Source: CAMDWQ01 sp964497635 (GTDB taxonomy: Bacteria > Omnitrophota > Gorgyraeia > 2-02-FULL-51-18). Taken from it: a stretch of 34,585 nt of DNA. Location: assembly GCA_964497635.1 (NCBI GenBank), contig CAZCDB010000008.1:1-34585 (forward strand). Direction: 5' to 3'. Position 1 is the first letter of the stretch. Each line of letters starts with the position of its first letter. The translations under genes were made by a program, and so were the position numbers. The notes beneath the pieces are model-generated. The model made no database searches. It was given only the letters and a program-made list of their open reading frames with translations, and was not told where the DNA came from. Of this stretch, positions 15,478-23,808 are shown piece by piece.

Positions 15478-16281
15478 ATGGATCATCTAGACAAGCTTGA
15501 ACATCAATCTGTTTTCATTCTACGAGAAGCTTATAAAAAATTTAAGAAGCTGGCCATGCTCTGGTCTATCGGCAAAGATTCCAATGTGTTGCTATGGTTA
15601 GCACGCAAGGCTTTTTACGGACATGTGCCAATCCCGCTAGTGCACATTGATACCAGCTACAAGATCCCTGAGATGATAGAGTTTCGAGATCGCTATGCTA
15701 AGGAGTGGAATCTCAACTTGATTGTGGGACAAAATAAGAAGGCACTTGCCGAAGGGATGAATCACACGCTGGGTCGTATCAATTGCTGCACGGCACTCAA
15801 GACCCAGGGTCTTCAGCAGATCATGGAACAATATGATTATAAAGGATTGATCCTGGGAATCCGCCGGGATGAGGAGTCAACGCGCGCCAAGGAACGCTAT
15901 TTTTCCCCGCGGGATAAAAATTTTGAATGGGATTTTAAGGATCAGCCGCCAGAGCTTTGGGATCAGTTTAAAACCAATTTTGATGAGAATACCCATATCC
16001 GCATCCATCCGCTTCTACATTGGACGGAGGTCAACGTTTGGGAATACATCAAGCGTGAGAAGATTCCGGTGGTGAATCTTTATTTTTCCAATGCTCAAGG
16101 CAAACGCTACCGCTCGCTGGGTTGCGCGCCGTGCACCAACACCATTGATTCGCCGGCCAAAAATGTGGATGAGATCATCGCGGAGCTGAAGGCCACGCGG
16201 ACCTCGGAGCGTGCGGGCCGAGCCCAGGATCAGGAAGACACCTACGCCATGCAACGTTTAAGATCGAAGGGGTACATGTAA
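15478..16281 (+). CDS. cysD: Sulfate adenylyltransferase subunit 2 (CysD)
   Basis: The catalytic ATP-pyrophosphatase subunit of ATP sulfurylase, making adenosine 5'-phosphosulfate (APS) from sulfate and ATP in the cytoplasm. The PP-loop is SIGKDS (30-35). The family's GLILGIRRDEESTRA and later LGCAPCTNTIDSPA segments are present. At 267 residues it is slightly shorter than E. coli CysD (302). It is the first gene after the cys promoter and overlaps cysN by one base (TAATG). It works as a heterodimer with the GTPase CysN. Confidence 0.96.
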   Translation: MDHLDKLEHQSVFILREAYKKFKKLAMLWSIGKDSNVLLWLARKAFYGHVPIPLVHIDTSYKIPEMIEFRDRYAKEWNLNLIVGQNKKALAEGMNHTLGRINCCTALKTQGLQQIMEQYDYKGLILGIRRDEESTRAKERYFSPRDKNFEWDFKDQPPELWDQFKTNFDENTHIRIHPLLHWTEVNVWEYIKREKIPVVNLYFSNAQGKRYRSLGCAPCTNTIDSPAKNVDEIIAELKATRTSERAGRAQDQEDTYAMQRLRSKGYM

Positions 16282-17561
16282 TGAGTCAAACGATTGATAC
16301 TTTAACTTCCACAGAAACGCTTAAGTTTGTGATGGTCGGGCACGTGGATCATGGCAAGTCCACGCTGGTGGGAAAGCTTTTGACCGAGACCGGTTTTATC
16401 ACCGAGACCAAGATCGCGCATGTCAAAAAAGTTTGCGAGGATCAGGGGAAGGTGTTTGAGTTTGCTTTTCTCTTGGATGGTCTGGAAGAAGAGCGGGATC
16501 AGGGGATCACCATTGATGTGGCGCAGATGTTTTTTAAAACCGCCAAGCGAAACTACGTGGTCATCGATGCCCCGGGGCATAAAGAATTTTTAAAAAATAT
16601 GATTTCGGGGGCTTCCAGCGCGGATGTGGCGTTTCTCATGATCGACGCGGAGGAGGGGATCCAGGAGCAGTCCAAGCGCCATGCGTATCTTCTCTCGCTT
16701 CTGGGGATCAAGCAGATTGCGATTGTGATCAACAAAATGGATTTGGTGGGTTATTCAGAAAAAGTTTATAACGACACCGTGGCTTTGTACACGCAGTATC
16801 TGTCGACCATCAACGTCAAACCTAGAACGTTTATCCCGATCTCGGCCTATCACGGGGAAAATGTGGTCAAAAAAAGTGACAAGATGTCCTGGTATCAAGG
16901 CGAGACGATTTTGGGTGTCCTCGAAAACTTTGCGACGCATGATGACCGATCAAAACTAGCGACTCGTTTTCCTGTGCAGGATGTTTATAAGTTTGATAAG
17001 CGCCGAATCATTGCGGGGCGTTTGGAGTCGGGGACGATTACAATCGGGGATGAGCTTGTTTTTCTTCCCTCGGGAAAATCTACCAAGGTCAAAGCGATTG
17101 AAAAATGGAATGCAGATCTTCCCCAAGAAGTGGGGGCGGGTGAGTCTATCGGGCTTCAGATGGTGGACCAGATTTTTGTGGAGCGAGGAGAGATCGCTTG
17201 TCGCGTGGACAACAAAACCCAGGTCTCGGACCGTTTTTCGGCCAATCTTTTTTGGATGGGAAATAAACATCTAGAAAAAGGGGGGAAGTATCTCTTAAAA
17301 ATCGCGACCCAGGAAGTGGAGTGCGTGGTGGACTCAATTCAGAAGGTCATCAACTCATCTACTTTAGAGGAAATCTCCAAAAACTCGCATGAGGTGGCCA
17401 AAAATGAAGTCGCGGAAGTGATTCTTTCGACCAAGCGGCCGGTGGCGTTTGATACTTTTGATGAAATCCCTGAGACGGGGCGATTTGTCATTGTGAGTGA
17501 TCATGACGTCCGAGGCGGCGGGATCATTTTAAAAAAATTGGAGCATGTCAGTGCTATCTAG
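16281..17561 (+). CDS. cysN: Sulfate adenylyltransferase subunit 1 (CysN GTPase)
   Basis: The GTPase subunit whose GTP hydrolysis drives APS synthesis by CysD. G-domain motifs: GHVDHGKST (20-28), the DQGITID switch region (73-79), DAPGH (96-100) and NKMD (151-154), followed by EF-Tu-like beta-barrel domains to residue 426. There is no C-terminal APS kinase, so this is CysN rather than the CysNC fusion, and no separate cysC is nearby. That fits the APS-type reductase encoded next. It overlaps cysH by 17 bases. Confidence 0.96.
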   Translation: MSQTIDTLTSTETLKFVMVGHVDHGKSTLVGKLLTETGFITETKIAHVKKVCEDQGKVFEFAFLLDGLEEERDQGITIDVAQMFFKTAKRNYVVIDAPGHKEFLKNMISGASSADVAFLMIDAEEGIQEQSKRHAYLLSLLGIKQIAIVINKMDLVGYSEKVYNDTVALYTQYLSTINVKPRTFIPISAYHGENVVKKSDKMSWYQGETILGVLENFATHDDRSKLATRFPVQDVYKFDKRRIIAGRLESGTITIGDELVFLPSGKSTKVKAIEKWNADLPQEVGAGESIGLQMVDQIFVERGEIACRVDNKTQVSDRFSANLFWMGNKHLEKGGKYLLKIATQEVECVVDSIQKVINSSTLEEISKNSHEVAKNEVAEVILSTKRPVAFDTFDEIPETGRFVIVSDHDVRGGGIILKKLEHVSAI

Positions 17562-18240
17562 CCAAGAATTTGAGAAGAAGGCGGCGGGGGAGGTTTTGAC
17601 TTGGGCGCTGAAGGAATTTGGCGACAAGGTCTCTTTTGCGTCTTCGTTTGGGGCGGAGGATGTGGTCCTGATCGATCTTATTTCAAAATTTTCTCCCGGG
17701 CTTTCTGTCTTTACTTTGGATACGGGGCGGCTCAATGAAGAGACTTATGAAGTGATGGAGCGTGTACGGTCTAAATACAAGATCCAGATTTTTTCTCATT
17801 TTCCTGAGGCTTCCAAAGTAGAGGCGCTCGAGAGACAGAAGGGATTTTTTTCATTTAGAGAATCGATTGAAAATCGAAAAGAGTGCTGCGGGATCCGCAA
17901 AGTCGAGCCGTTAAATCGAGCGCTCTCGGGACTTAAGGCCTGGGTGACGGGGTTAAGACGTGAGCAAGCGGTGACACGCACGGCGATCCAAAAAATTGAA
18001 ATCGATGAAGCCCATGGCGGGATTTTTAAGATCAATCCGTTGGCAGACTGGACCGAGAAGCAGGTGTGGGATTATATCAAAGCCAATCAAGTGCCTTACA
18101 ACCGGCTTCATGATATGGGTTATCCTTCGATCGGCTGCGCGCCTTGCACGCGGGCGATAAAGCCGGGGGAAGATGTTCGGGCAGGCCGCTGGTGGTGGGA
18201 GAATCCGGAGAACAAAGAATGTGGATTACATCGAGCATAA
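17545..18240 (+). CDS. cysH: Assimilatory APS reductase (CysH family, iron-sulfur type)
   Basis: Reduces APS to sulfite. The 231-residue protein has the nucleotide-binding loop (SFGAEDVVL, 34-42), a Cys-Cys pair at 114-115 (KECCGIRK), Cys198/Cys201 (GCAPCTR) and the catalytic Cys226 in ECGLH. The CC...CxxC set binds a [4Fe-4S] cluster and marks APS reductases, whereas cluster-free PAPS reductases lack it. This agrees with the absence of APS kinase. The ATG at 17545 lies within the end of cysN. Sulfite reductase is not encoded in the window. Confidence 0.95.
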   Translation: MSVLSSQEFEKKAAGEVLTWALKEFGDKVSFASSFGAEDVVLIDLISKFSPGLSVFTLDTGRLNEETYEVMERVRSKYKIQIFSHFPEASKVEALERQKGFFSFRESIENRKECCGIRKVEPLNRALSGLKAWVTGLRREQAVTRTAIQKIEIDEAHGGIFKINPLADWTEKQVWDYIKANQVPYNRLHDMGYPSIGCAPCTRAIKPGEDVRAGRWWWENPENKECGLHRA

Positions 18241-18241
18241 A

Positions 18242-18289
18242 CGGACCACGTCCGGTGCCCTTGTTTTTTGTGTCTACGGACGTGATCCG
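18242..18289. repeat. Paired dyad element between cysH and the ABC ATPase gene
   Basis: Arms at 18242-18254 (CGGACCACGTCCG) and 18277-18289 (CGGACGTGATCCG) pair at 12 of 13 positions across a 22-base T-rich loop. The left arm is itself a dyad (CGGAC, CAC, GTCCG), and the two 16-base segments starting at 18241 and 18276 share ACGGAC and TCCGGT ends as direct repeats 35 bases apart. It fills the only real gap (60 bases) inside the sulfur operon. It could be an mRNA stabiliser or attenuator, or an operator pair for downstream genes. There is no T-run straight after it, so it is not a classic terminator. Confidence 0.55.
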
Positions 18290-18300
18290 GTAAAGGTGAT

Positions 18301-19140
18301 ATGAGAGTCGCACTAAAGAGAGTCCATAAAAGTTTTCAGCAGAAGGGGCAGAGGGTGCAGGCTCTGCGGGATATTAACTTCTCCATTGAAGAAGGGGAGT
18401 TTATTTGTGTCATCGGGCCTTCGGGTTGCGGGAAGTCTTCGCTGATTTCTTTGATCGCGGGTCTGGAATTTCCGGATTCGGGGGAAGTGTATGTGGACTC
18501 CAAAATTGTGGAGGGGCCTTCGCCGGATCGGCTCGTGGTGTTTCAGGAGGCGGCGCTTTTCCCCTGGTTGACGGTCCAGGAGAATGTCGAGTTTGGGCTG
18601 AAGCTTCAAAAAATTTCTAAAGAGGAAAGACAGGAGAGAGCTTTTCAAGCTTTGAAGATGGTGCATTTGACACGATTTTTAAATGCGCACCCGCATGAGC
18701 TCTCGGGTGGGATGCGTCAGCGCGCCGCGATTGCGCGGGCGTTGGTGATGGATCCTAAAATTCTTCTGATGGATGAGCCATTTGCGGCGCTGGATGCCCA
18801 GACGCGCCAACTTCTTCAAGAAGAGCTCCAGATGATCTGGCAGAAAACAAAAAAGACGATATTTTTTGTGACACACAATGTGCGGGAAGCTACCTTTTTA
18901 TCGGACAGGGTGTTTGAGATTTCTGCCAGACCTGGAACAATCAAAAAAGAATACCCGGTGCGGATTCCTCGCCCGCGCACGGAGCAAGACCCACAACTGT
19001 TACTTTTGCAGACCAAGATCATGGGATCTTTGAAAGATGAAATTGAAAAAGTAGCCAAAGAACAGCTGGATCAAGACTACGGTCTTGAAAAGACCACTCA
19101 AGCGGTGCCGGCGGAGAGAAACCTCGGGAGCAACATTTAA
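18301..19140 (+). CDS. ABC transporter ATP-binding protein (SsuB/TauB/NrtD type)
   Basis: The energising subunit of an importer, 279 residues. Walker A GPSGCGKSS (39-47), Q-loop FQEAALFPW (81-89), signature LSGGMRQRA (134-142), Walker B ILLMDEPFAALD (154-165) and the switch His (FFVTHNVREA) are intact. The family imports sulfonates, taurine or nitrate. Inside a sulfate-activation cluster, sulfate or an organosulfur compound is the likely substrate. The matching permease and binding protein lie 1.5 kb downstream, separated from it by the protease and cysteine synthase genes. It overlaps the protease gene by one base. Confidence 0.93.
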   Translation: MRVALKRVHKSFQQKGQRVQALRDINFSIEEGEFICVIGPSGCGKSSLISLIAGLEFPDSGEVYVDSKIVEGPSPDRLVVFQEAALFPWLTVQENVEFGLKLQKISKEERQERAFQALKMVHLTRFLNAHPHELSGGMRQRAAIARALVMDPKILLMDEPFAALDAQTRQLLQEELQMIWQKTKKTIFFVTHNVREATFLSDRVFEISARPGTIKKEYPVRIPRPRTEQDPQLLLLQTKIMGSLKDEIEKVAKEQLDQDYGLEKTTQAVPAERNLGSNI

Positions 19141-19550
19141 TGATATACATCCCAAGGAAAGTTTATGACGACATGATCGCGCATGCCATGACGGGTTTCC
19201 CCAACGAAGCTTGCGGGATTCTTGGCGGGGATTTAAAAAATGGAAGAGCGACTGAATTTTTCGCGATGAAAAATCTGGATGAGTCCAGCATCAGCTATTT
19301 TATGGATCCTAAAGAACAGCTAGTCATTTTCAAAAAAATGAGGCAGGTGGGGATGGAAATGGTAGGGATTTTTCACTCCCATGTGGCTAGCGTCGCTTCT
19401 CCTTCGCAAAAAGATGTGCGTTTGGCTTTTTACCCGGAAGTCAGTTATCTGATTGTTTCTCTTTCTGATCTAAAGGCACCAGTTTTACGCTCATATAAAA
19501 TTCAAGATGAAAAAGTCACGGAAGAAAAAATCCTTGTGGAGGGTCTCTAA
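19140..19550 (+). CDS. JAMM/MPN zinc protease (Mec/HcyD-like)
   Basis: A 136-residue single-domain JAB1/MPN protein with a perfect JAMM signature: Glu23 (NEACGIL), then His79-Ser-His81, Ser89 and Asp92 (HSHVASVASPSQKD, the H-x-H-x7-S-x2-D pattern). Such enzymes cut after the Gly-Gly end of ubiquitin-like sulfur carriers; Mycobacterium Mec frees cysteine from CysO and Wolinella HcyD trims or releases from HcyS. The gene overlaps the ABC ATPase stop by one base, and its own stop lies directly against the start of a gene encoding a carrier-cysteine synthase fusion. The natural target is therefore probably the Gly-Gly-Gly junction of that fusion, or cysteine attached to the carrier. Confidence 0.92.
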   Translation: MIYIPRKVYDDMIAHAMTGFPNEACGILGGDLKNGRATEFFAMKNLDESSISYFMDPKEQLVIFKKMRQVGMEMVGIFHSHVASVASPSQKDVRLAFYPEVSYLIVSLSDLKAPVLRSYKIQDEKVTEEKILVEGL

Positions 19551-20690
19551 TTGTCTATGTCTACTCAGCTGATTCAAATTAATTTAAACGGGAAGCCTAG
19601 TGAGATTGCCGCCGGATCCACGGTATCGGATTTACTGCTCAAGTGGAAAGTCCGTCCGGAACTGGTCACAGTCGAGATCAACGAGAACATTTTACAGAAG
19701 CTAGATTATGATTCAACCCAGATCCAAACGGGAGACCGTGTGGAATTTGTATTTTATATGGGAGGTGGGGCGGTGGCGCAGAATGTGCTTGAGTTGATCG
19801 GCCAAACGCCCATGGTTCAAATTTCAAAAATTGTCGAAAAGGGCTCTGCCGCTGTTTACGCCAAACTTGAAATGTATAACCCCGGCGCCAGCGTCAAAGA
19901 TCGTATTGCTCTCAACATGGTGGAACAGGCAGAGAAAAAAGGACTGCTTGTGCCGGGTTCTACGATTGTCGAGCCGACCAGTGGCAATACCGGGATTGGT
20001 CTTGCCATCGTGGGTGCGGTGAAGGGCTACAAAGTGATTTTGGTGATGCCGGACGGCATGAGCCAGGAGAGAATTCAAATCTTGGAGAGCTTTGGCGCGG
20101 AAGTGGTGCTCACCCAAGCCAAAGAAGGAATGGCCGGCGCTGTGGATCGTGCGCGTGAGATTGTGGGGACGATCAAAAATGCATTTATGCCCCAGCAGTT
20201 TAAAAATCCGGACAATCCGGCAATGCATCGCAAAACAACCGCCAAGGAAATACTCCGGGATATGGATGGAACCATCGACGCGCTTGTGGCCGGAGTGGGG
20301 ACGGGTGGAACACTCACCGGGGTTGGAAAAGTTTTGAAAGAAAATAATCCTGCGATCAAAATTTTTGCGGTGGAGCCCAAAACTTCCAGTGTTCTTTCGG
20401 GTGGAAAGCCTGGGCCTCATATGATTCAGGGGATTGGTGCCGGATTTGTGCCGGATGTTTTGGACCGGAGTCTTATTGATGAGATTGTTCCTGTCTCCGA
20501 TCAAGAAGCGTATCAGGCGGCCAAACGGCTTTCGCGTGAAGAAGGAATTTTTGCCGGGATTTCCAGTGGTGCGGCCTGTGCCGCCGCTTTAAAAGTCGCC
20601 AAGACTTTGGGGGCCGGCAAGAAAGTCGTCGTCATTTTTCCCGATTCCTGGGAAAGATACCTAAGTCTTGAGCCGTATTTTAATATCTAA
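19551..20690 (+). CDS. cysK: ThiS-like sulfur carrier fused to cysteine synthase (CysK)
   Basis: A two-domain protein of 379 residues. Residues 5-73 are a ThiS/MoaD-type ubiquitin-like carrier (IQINLNGKPSEI, then GDRVEFVFYMGGG at the end). Residues 76-379 form a full-length O-acetylserine sulfhydrylase: PLP Lys116 (NPGASVKDR), TSGNTGIG (143-150), GVGTGGTLTG (248-257), IQGIGAGFVP (292-301) and ISSGAA (337-342). No linker separates GGG (71-73) from the enzyme. The TTG start is favoured because GGAGGG (19538-19543) lies 7 bases before it; ATG 19557 is the alternative. Expected reaction: O-acetylserine plus sulfide or protein-thiocarboxylate to cysteine. After JAMM cleavage the carrier would have a free Gly-Gly end. 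The C-terminal motif reads PDSWERYLS where relatives usually have PDSGERYLS. Confidence 0.93.
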   Translation: MSMSTQLIQINLNGKPSEIAAGSTVSDLLLKWKVRPELVTVEINENILQKLDYDSTQIQTGDRVEFVFYMGGGAVAQNVLELIGQTPMVQISKIVEKGSAAVYAKLEMYNPGASVKDRIALNMVEQAEKKGLLVPGSTIVEPTSGNTGIGLAIVGAVKGYKVILVMPDGMSQERIQILESFGAEVVLTQAKEGMAGAVDRAREIVGTIKNAFMPQQFKNPDNPAMHRKTTAKEILRDMDGTIDALVAGVGTGGTLTGVGKVLKENNPAIKIFAVEPKTSSVLSGGKPGPHMIQGIGAGFVPDVLDRSLIDEIVPVSDQEAYQAAKRLSREEGIFAGISSGAACAAALKVAKTLGAGKKVVVIFPDSWERYLSLEPYFNI

Positions 20691-20691
20691 A

Positions 20692-21483
20692 ATGATGAAG
20701 CAATTTTTTTCCACAGACTCCTTATTTTTAAAAGTCATCCGTCAGGTGATTTTTTACGCGCTTCTTTATTTTCTATGGCAGTCCTTGTTTAACTTAAAAA
20801 TTTGGCCCTCCTATCTATTTCCATCCCCGGCGCAGGTGGGGGAAACTTTTGTCTCTATCTGGAAAGATGGGTCTCTTTGGACAGGAACGCTTGTGACCCT
20901 AAGAAGACTTCTGATTGGTTATGGGATTTCGGTGGTGTTTGGCGTCTTGATCGGGCTTGTGATTGGAAAAGTGCGTGTGCTCGATGAGACACTCGGAGGT
21001 TTTTTTGTAGGAATCCAGACCTTGCCGAGTATTTGCTGGTTGCCGCTGGCGATTCTTTGGTTTGGACTGAGCGAAAACGCGATGCTTTTTGTGGTCATCA
21101 TGGGTTCTCTTTTGTCGGTGGCGATCGCGACGGATACGGGAGTCAAAAATATCCAGCCGCTTTATCTTCGTGCCGGACGCAACATGGGCGCGCGTGGAAA
21201 AGAAATGTTCTTGGAAGTTATTTTACCGGCGGCGATGCCTTCAATCCTTGGAGGATTGAAACAAGGCTGGTCTTTTGCGTGGCGGGCGCTCATGGGAGCT
21301 GAAATTGTGTTTGCGACTTTGGGTCTTGGGCATCTTCTCAATGTAGGCCGCGAGCTCAACGACATGAGCCAGGTGATTGCGGTCATGATTGTGATTATTT
21401 TTATCGGAATTTTGATGGATATGGTGATTTTTGGAAATTGGGAGAAAAAAGTAAGAAGGCTTTGGGGTTTGGAGCAGAAATGA
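20692..21483 (+). CDS. ABC transporter permease (SsuC/TauC/NrtB type)
   Basis: An inner-membrane subunit with about six spans. The cytoplasmic EAA loop that contacts the ATPase is clear (GRNMGARGKEMFLEVILPA, then PSILGGLKQGWSFAWRALM). ATG 20692, one base after the cysK stop, is preferred to an upstream TTG inside cysK. It overlaps the binding-protein gene by 4 bases (ATGA). With the ATPase at 18301 and the lipoprotein at 21480 it makes a complete importer whose substrate is probably sulfate or a sulfonate. Confidence 0.92.
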   Translation: MMKQFFSTDSLFLKVIRQVIFYALLYFLWQSLFNLKIWPSYLFPSPAQVGETFVSIWKDGSLWTGTLVTLRRLLIGYGISVVFGVLIGLVIGKVRVLDETLGGFFVGIQTLPSICWLPLAILWFGLSENAMLFVVIMGSLLSVAIATDTGVKNIQPLYLRAGRNMGARGKEMFLEVILPAAMPSILGGLKQGWSFAWRALMGAEIVFATLGLGHLLNVGRELNDMSQVIAVMIVIIFIGILMDMVIFGNWEKKVRRLWGLEQK

Positions 21484-22448
21484 AAAGATTATTTTTATTT
21501 CTTTCTTTGATCATTCTGATTGGCGGCTTCACCGGATGTTCAGAAAAAACCCAGAGGGTGCGGATTGGGTATTTTCCCAATATCACCCATGCACAGGCAT
21601 TGGTGGGGAAGACTCAAGGGATTTTGGAGAAGAAGCTGGGTCCGGATATTTCTGTGGAGTGGAATATTTTCAATGCCGGCCCCTCAGTCATTGAAGCGAT
21701 GTTTGCCAACCATTTGGATATTGCGTATGTGGGTCCTAGTCCCGCGGTGAATGGGTTTATCAAGTCTCAAGGAGAGGCGCTTCGTCTGATTGCGGGGTCT
21801 GCCAGTGGTGGGGCGACTCTTGTGGTGCTGGAGGGGAGCGAGATTCAAACCTCCAAAGATTTTCAGGGAAAAAAAATTGCTTCTCCTCAATTTGGAAATA
21901 CGCAGGATGTGGCACTGCGCTCATGGCTGGAGGAGCAGGGACTCAAGCTCAAAGAAAAGGGCGGAAATGTCAGTGTTTTGCCTTTGGCCAATGCGGATCA
22001 GCTCAATCTTTTTATCAAAGGGGAATTGGACGCATCCTGGTGTGTTGAGCCCTGGACTTCCATTTTTATCAAAAAAGCAAAGGCCAAAATATTTCTAGAC
22101 GAAGCTTCTTTGTGGCCGGGGGGAGTTTACGCCACAACGGTGGTGATCGTTCGGAAATCGTTTTTGGATCAACACCCCCAGCAGGTCCAACAATTTTTAG
22201 AAGCCCACAAGGAAGTGACGCAGTGGATTGTTTCTCATCCGGAGGAGGCTAAGCAGATTTTTAACCAAGAATTTGAGAAAATCATGCATAAAAAAATTGA
22301 AGCGGACATTTTGGATAGCGCTTGGAGCCGTGTGCGATTTACCACGGACCCGATGCGCTCTTCCATCGAGGCACAAGCCTACAAGGCATATCAACTTGGT
22401 TTTTTAAAGAAAAAGCCCAATCTTGAGGATTTTTTTCTTAAAAATTGA
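21480..22448 (+). CDS. ABC transporter substrate-binding lipoprotein (SsuA/NrtA-like)
   Basis: ATG 21480 overlaps the permease stop; an upstream in-frame ATG at 21438 would put 14 odd residues before the signal. The 322-residue product has a lipoprotein signal with a lipobox-like FTGC at residues 17-20, then a periplasmic binding domain of the SsuA/TauA/NrtA group (RVRIGYFPNITHAQALVG, then VEPW at the domain hinge). It should capture an anion outside the inner membrane. No monooxygenase for sulfonate breakdown is seen, so sulfate is as likely as a sulfonate. Confidence 0.9.
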   Translation: MKRLFLFLSLIILIGGFTGCSEKTQRVRIGYFPNITHAQALVGKTQGILEKKLGPDISVEWNIFNAGPSVIEAMFANHLDIAYVGPSPAVNGFIKSQGEALRLIAGSASGGATLVVLEGSEIQTSKDFQGKKIASPQFGNTQDVALRSWLEEQGLKLKEKGGNVSVLPLANADQLNLFIKGELDASWCVEPWTSIFIKKAKAKIFLDEASLWPGGVYATTVVIVRKSFLDQHPQQVQQFLEAHKEVTQWIVSHPEEAKQIFNQEFEKIMHKKIEADILDSAWSRVRFTTDPMRSSIEAQAYKAYQLGFLKKKPNLEDFFLKN

Positions 22449-22528
22449 CGGGCTGGACAGGCTTATTTTAGAGTGATAAACTAAACTTCTGCTTAGCCTC
22501 TAGAAATTACTTAACTATAAGGAAATAA

Positions 22529-23794
22529 ATGAGTTATATCAAAGGTTTAAAGTGTCGCGAGTGTCACCGGATCTACAAAGCCGAGGCGATTTATGTCTGC
22601 GAGTATTGCTTTGGATCTCTGGAAGTCGACTATGATTATGACCAGATCAAAAAGGTTTTGACGCGCGACAAGATCAAAAATGGCCCCCAAAGCCTTTGGC
22701 GCTACCGCGAGCTTCTTCCAATCGAAGGGGACCCAGCGGTCGGGCATCATGCCGGGTATACTCCACTCTTTAAGTCGGATAATTTGGCTCGTGAATGGGG
22801 GATGAAAGAGCTTTATATCAAGGATGATTCGGTATGTCATCCCACGCTTTCTTTCAAAGACCGTGTGGTTGCCGTGGCGCTTACGCGTGCCAAAGAACTT
22901 GGATTTACGACCGTGGCTTGTGCTTCAACAGGAAACCTGGCCGGCTCTGTGAGCGCCAACGCCGCTTGGGCGGGATTTAATCGTTTTGTGTTTATTCCCT
23001 CGGATCTAGAGCTTGGCAAAGTCGTGGGTGCTCTAGCCTATGCTCCCAATCTAGTGGCTGTTGATGGAAACTATGATGATGTCAATCGCCTGTGCGCGGA
23101 AATCGCAGCCAAATACCGCTGGGCTTTTGTTAACGTCAACATCCGTCCCTACTACGCAGAAGGTTCCAAGACCTACGGCTATGAGATCATGGAGCAGTTG
23201 GGTTGGAAAACTCCCAAGCATGTGGTGGTTCCCGTGGCTTCGGGATCTCTTTTGACCAAAATCTGGAAATCGTTTAATGAGTTTAAAAAACTGGGTTTGA
23301 TTGATACGGTGGATGCCAAGATGTACGCCGCGCAGGCTCTAGGCTGCTCACCGGTTGTAACGGCCATGAAAGAAAAATCTGAAATTATCAAACCGGTGAA
23401 GCCCAAGACGATTGCCAAGTCTCTAGCCATCGGAAATCCAGCCGATGGGATTTACGCCATTGATACGATCAAAGAGAGTGGTGGCTCGGGTGAGAGTGTC
23501 ACCGATGAAGAAATTGTTGAAGGGATCAAGCTTTTGGCTCGTACGGAGGGAATTTTTACTGAAACGGCGGGGGGCGTCACCGTGGCTACAGCCAAGAAGC
23601 TAATCCAGAGCGGGGTGATTCCCAAAAATGAATCTTGCGTCATTTGTATCACGGGAAATGGTCTCAAGACCCAAGAAGCAATCACGGATCATATTGGCAA
23701 ACCTTACCGGATCAAGCCGTCCTTAAGCTCTTTTGAAGAAAATATGAAGCATTTAGACCACATTCAACCCAGCGTTTGGCAAACCAAGTCTTAA
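22529..23794 (+). CDS. thrC: Threonine synthase-like PLP enzyme with zinc ribbon
   Basis: A 421-residue fold-type II PLP enzyme that normally turns O-phosphohomoserine into threonine. An N-terminal zinc ribbon (Cys9, Cys12, Cys24, Cys27) precedes the catalytic domain. The Schiff-base Lys110 lies in a variant motif, CHPTLSFKDR, and the phosphate loop is ASTGNLAGS (132-140). AAGGA lies 5 bases before the ATG. It starts 80 bases after the transporter genes and is followed by the MoaD-NIL gene, whose ribosome-binding site overlaps its stop. This tight pairing with a sulfur carrier allows a second reading: phosphohomoserine plus carrier-bound sulfur to homocysteine. The sequence alone cannot choose between them. 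Confidence 0.85.
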   Translation: MSYIKGLKCRECHRIYKAEAIYVCEYCFGSLEVDYDYDQIKKVLTRDKIKNGPQSLWRYRELLPIEGDPAVGHHAGYTPLFKSDNLAREWGMKELYIKDDSVCHPTLSFKDRVVAVALTRAKELGFTTVACASTGNLAGSVSANAAWAGFNRFVFIPSDLELGKVVGALAYAPNLVAVDGNYDDVNRLCAEIAAKYRWAFVNVNIRPYYAEGSKTYGYEIMEQLGWKTPKHVVVPVASGSLLTKIWKSFNEFKKLGLIDTVDAKMYAAQALGCSPVVTAMKEKSEIIKPVKPKTIAKSLAIGNPADGIYAIDTIKESGGSGESVTDEEIVEGIKLLARTEGIFTETAGGVTVATAKKLIQSGVIPKNESCVICITGNGLKTQEAITDHIGKPYRIKPSLSSFEENMKHLDHIQPSVWQTKS

Positions 23795-23800
23795 GGAGGT
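23792..23800 (+). promoter_or_regulatory. Full-consensus ribosome-binding site for the MoaD-NIL gene
   Basis: TAAGGAGGT is a 9-base perfect complement to the 16S rRNA tail. It overlaps the thrC stop codon and stands 8 bases before ATG 23809. It is the strongest such site in the window and suggests that the carrier is made in excess of the enzyme encoded upstream. Confidence 0.75.
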
Positions 23801-23808
23801 AATCTCTC

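Noticed and set aside
17545..18240. PAPS reductase as the function of CysH
   Set aside because: The Cys-Cys and Cys-x2-Cys iron-sulfur ligands mark an APS reductase, and no APS kinase is present.
19824..20504. A 226-codon open frame on the minus strand inside cysK
   Set aside because: It lies wholly antisense to a complete PLP enzyme, has His/Asn/Arg-rich composition typical of antisense reading, and no promoter or ribosome-binding site.
21438..21479. ATG 21438 as start of the binding lipoprotein
   Set aside because: It would place 14 polar residues before the lipoprotein signal; ATG 21480 gives a normal signal and the ATGA overlap.
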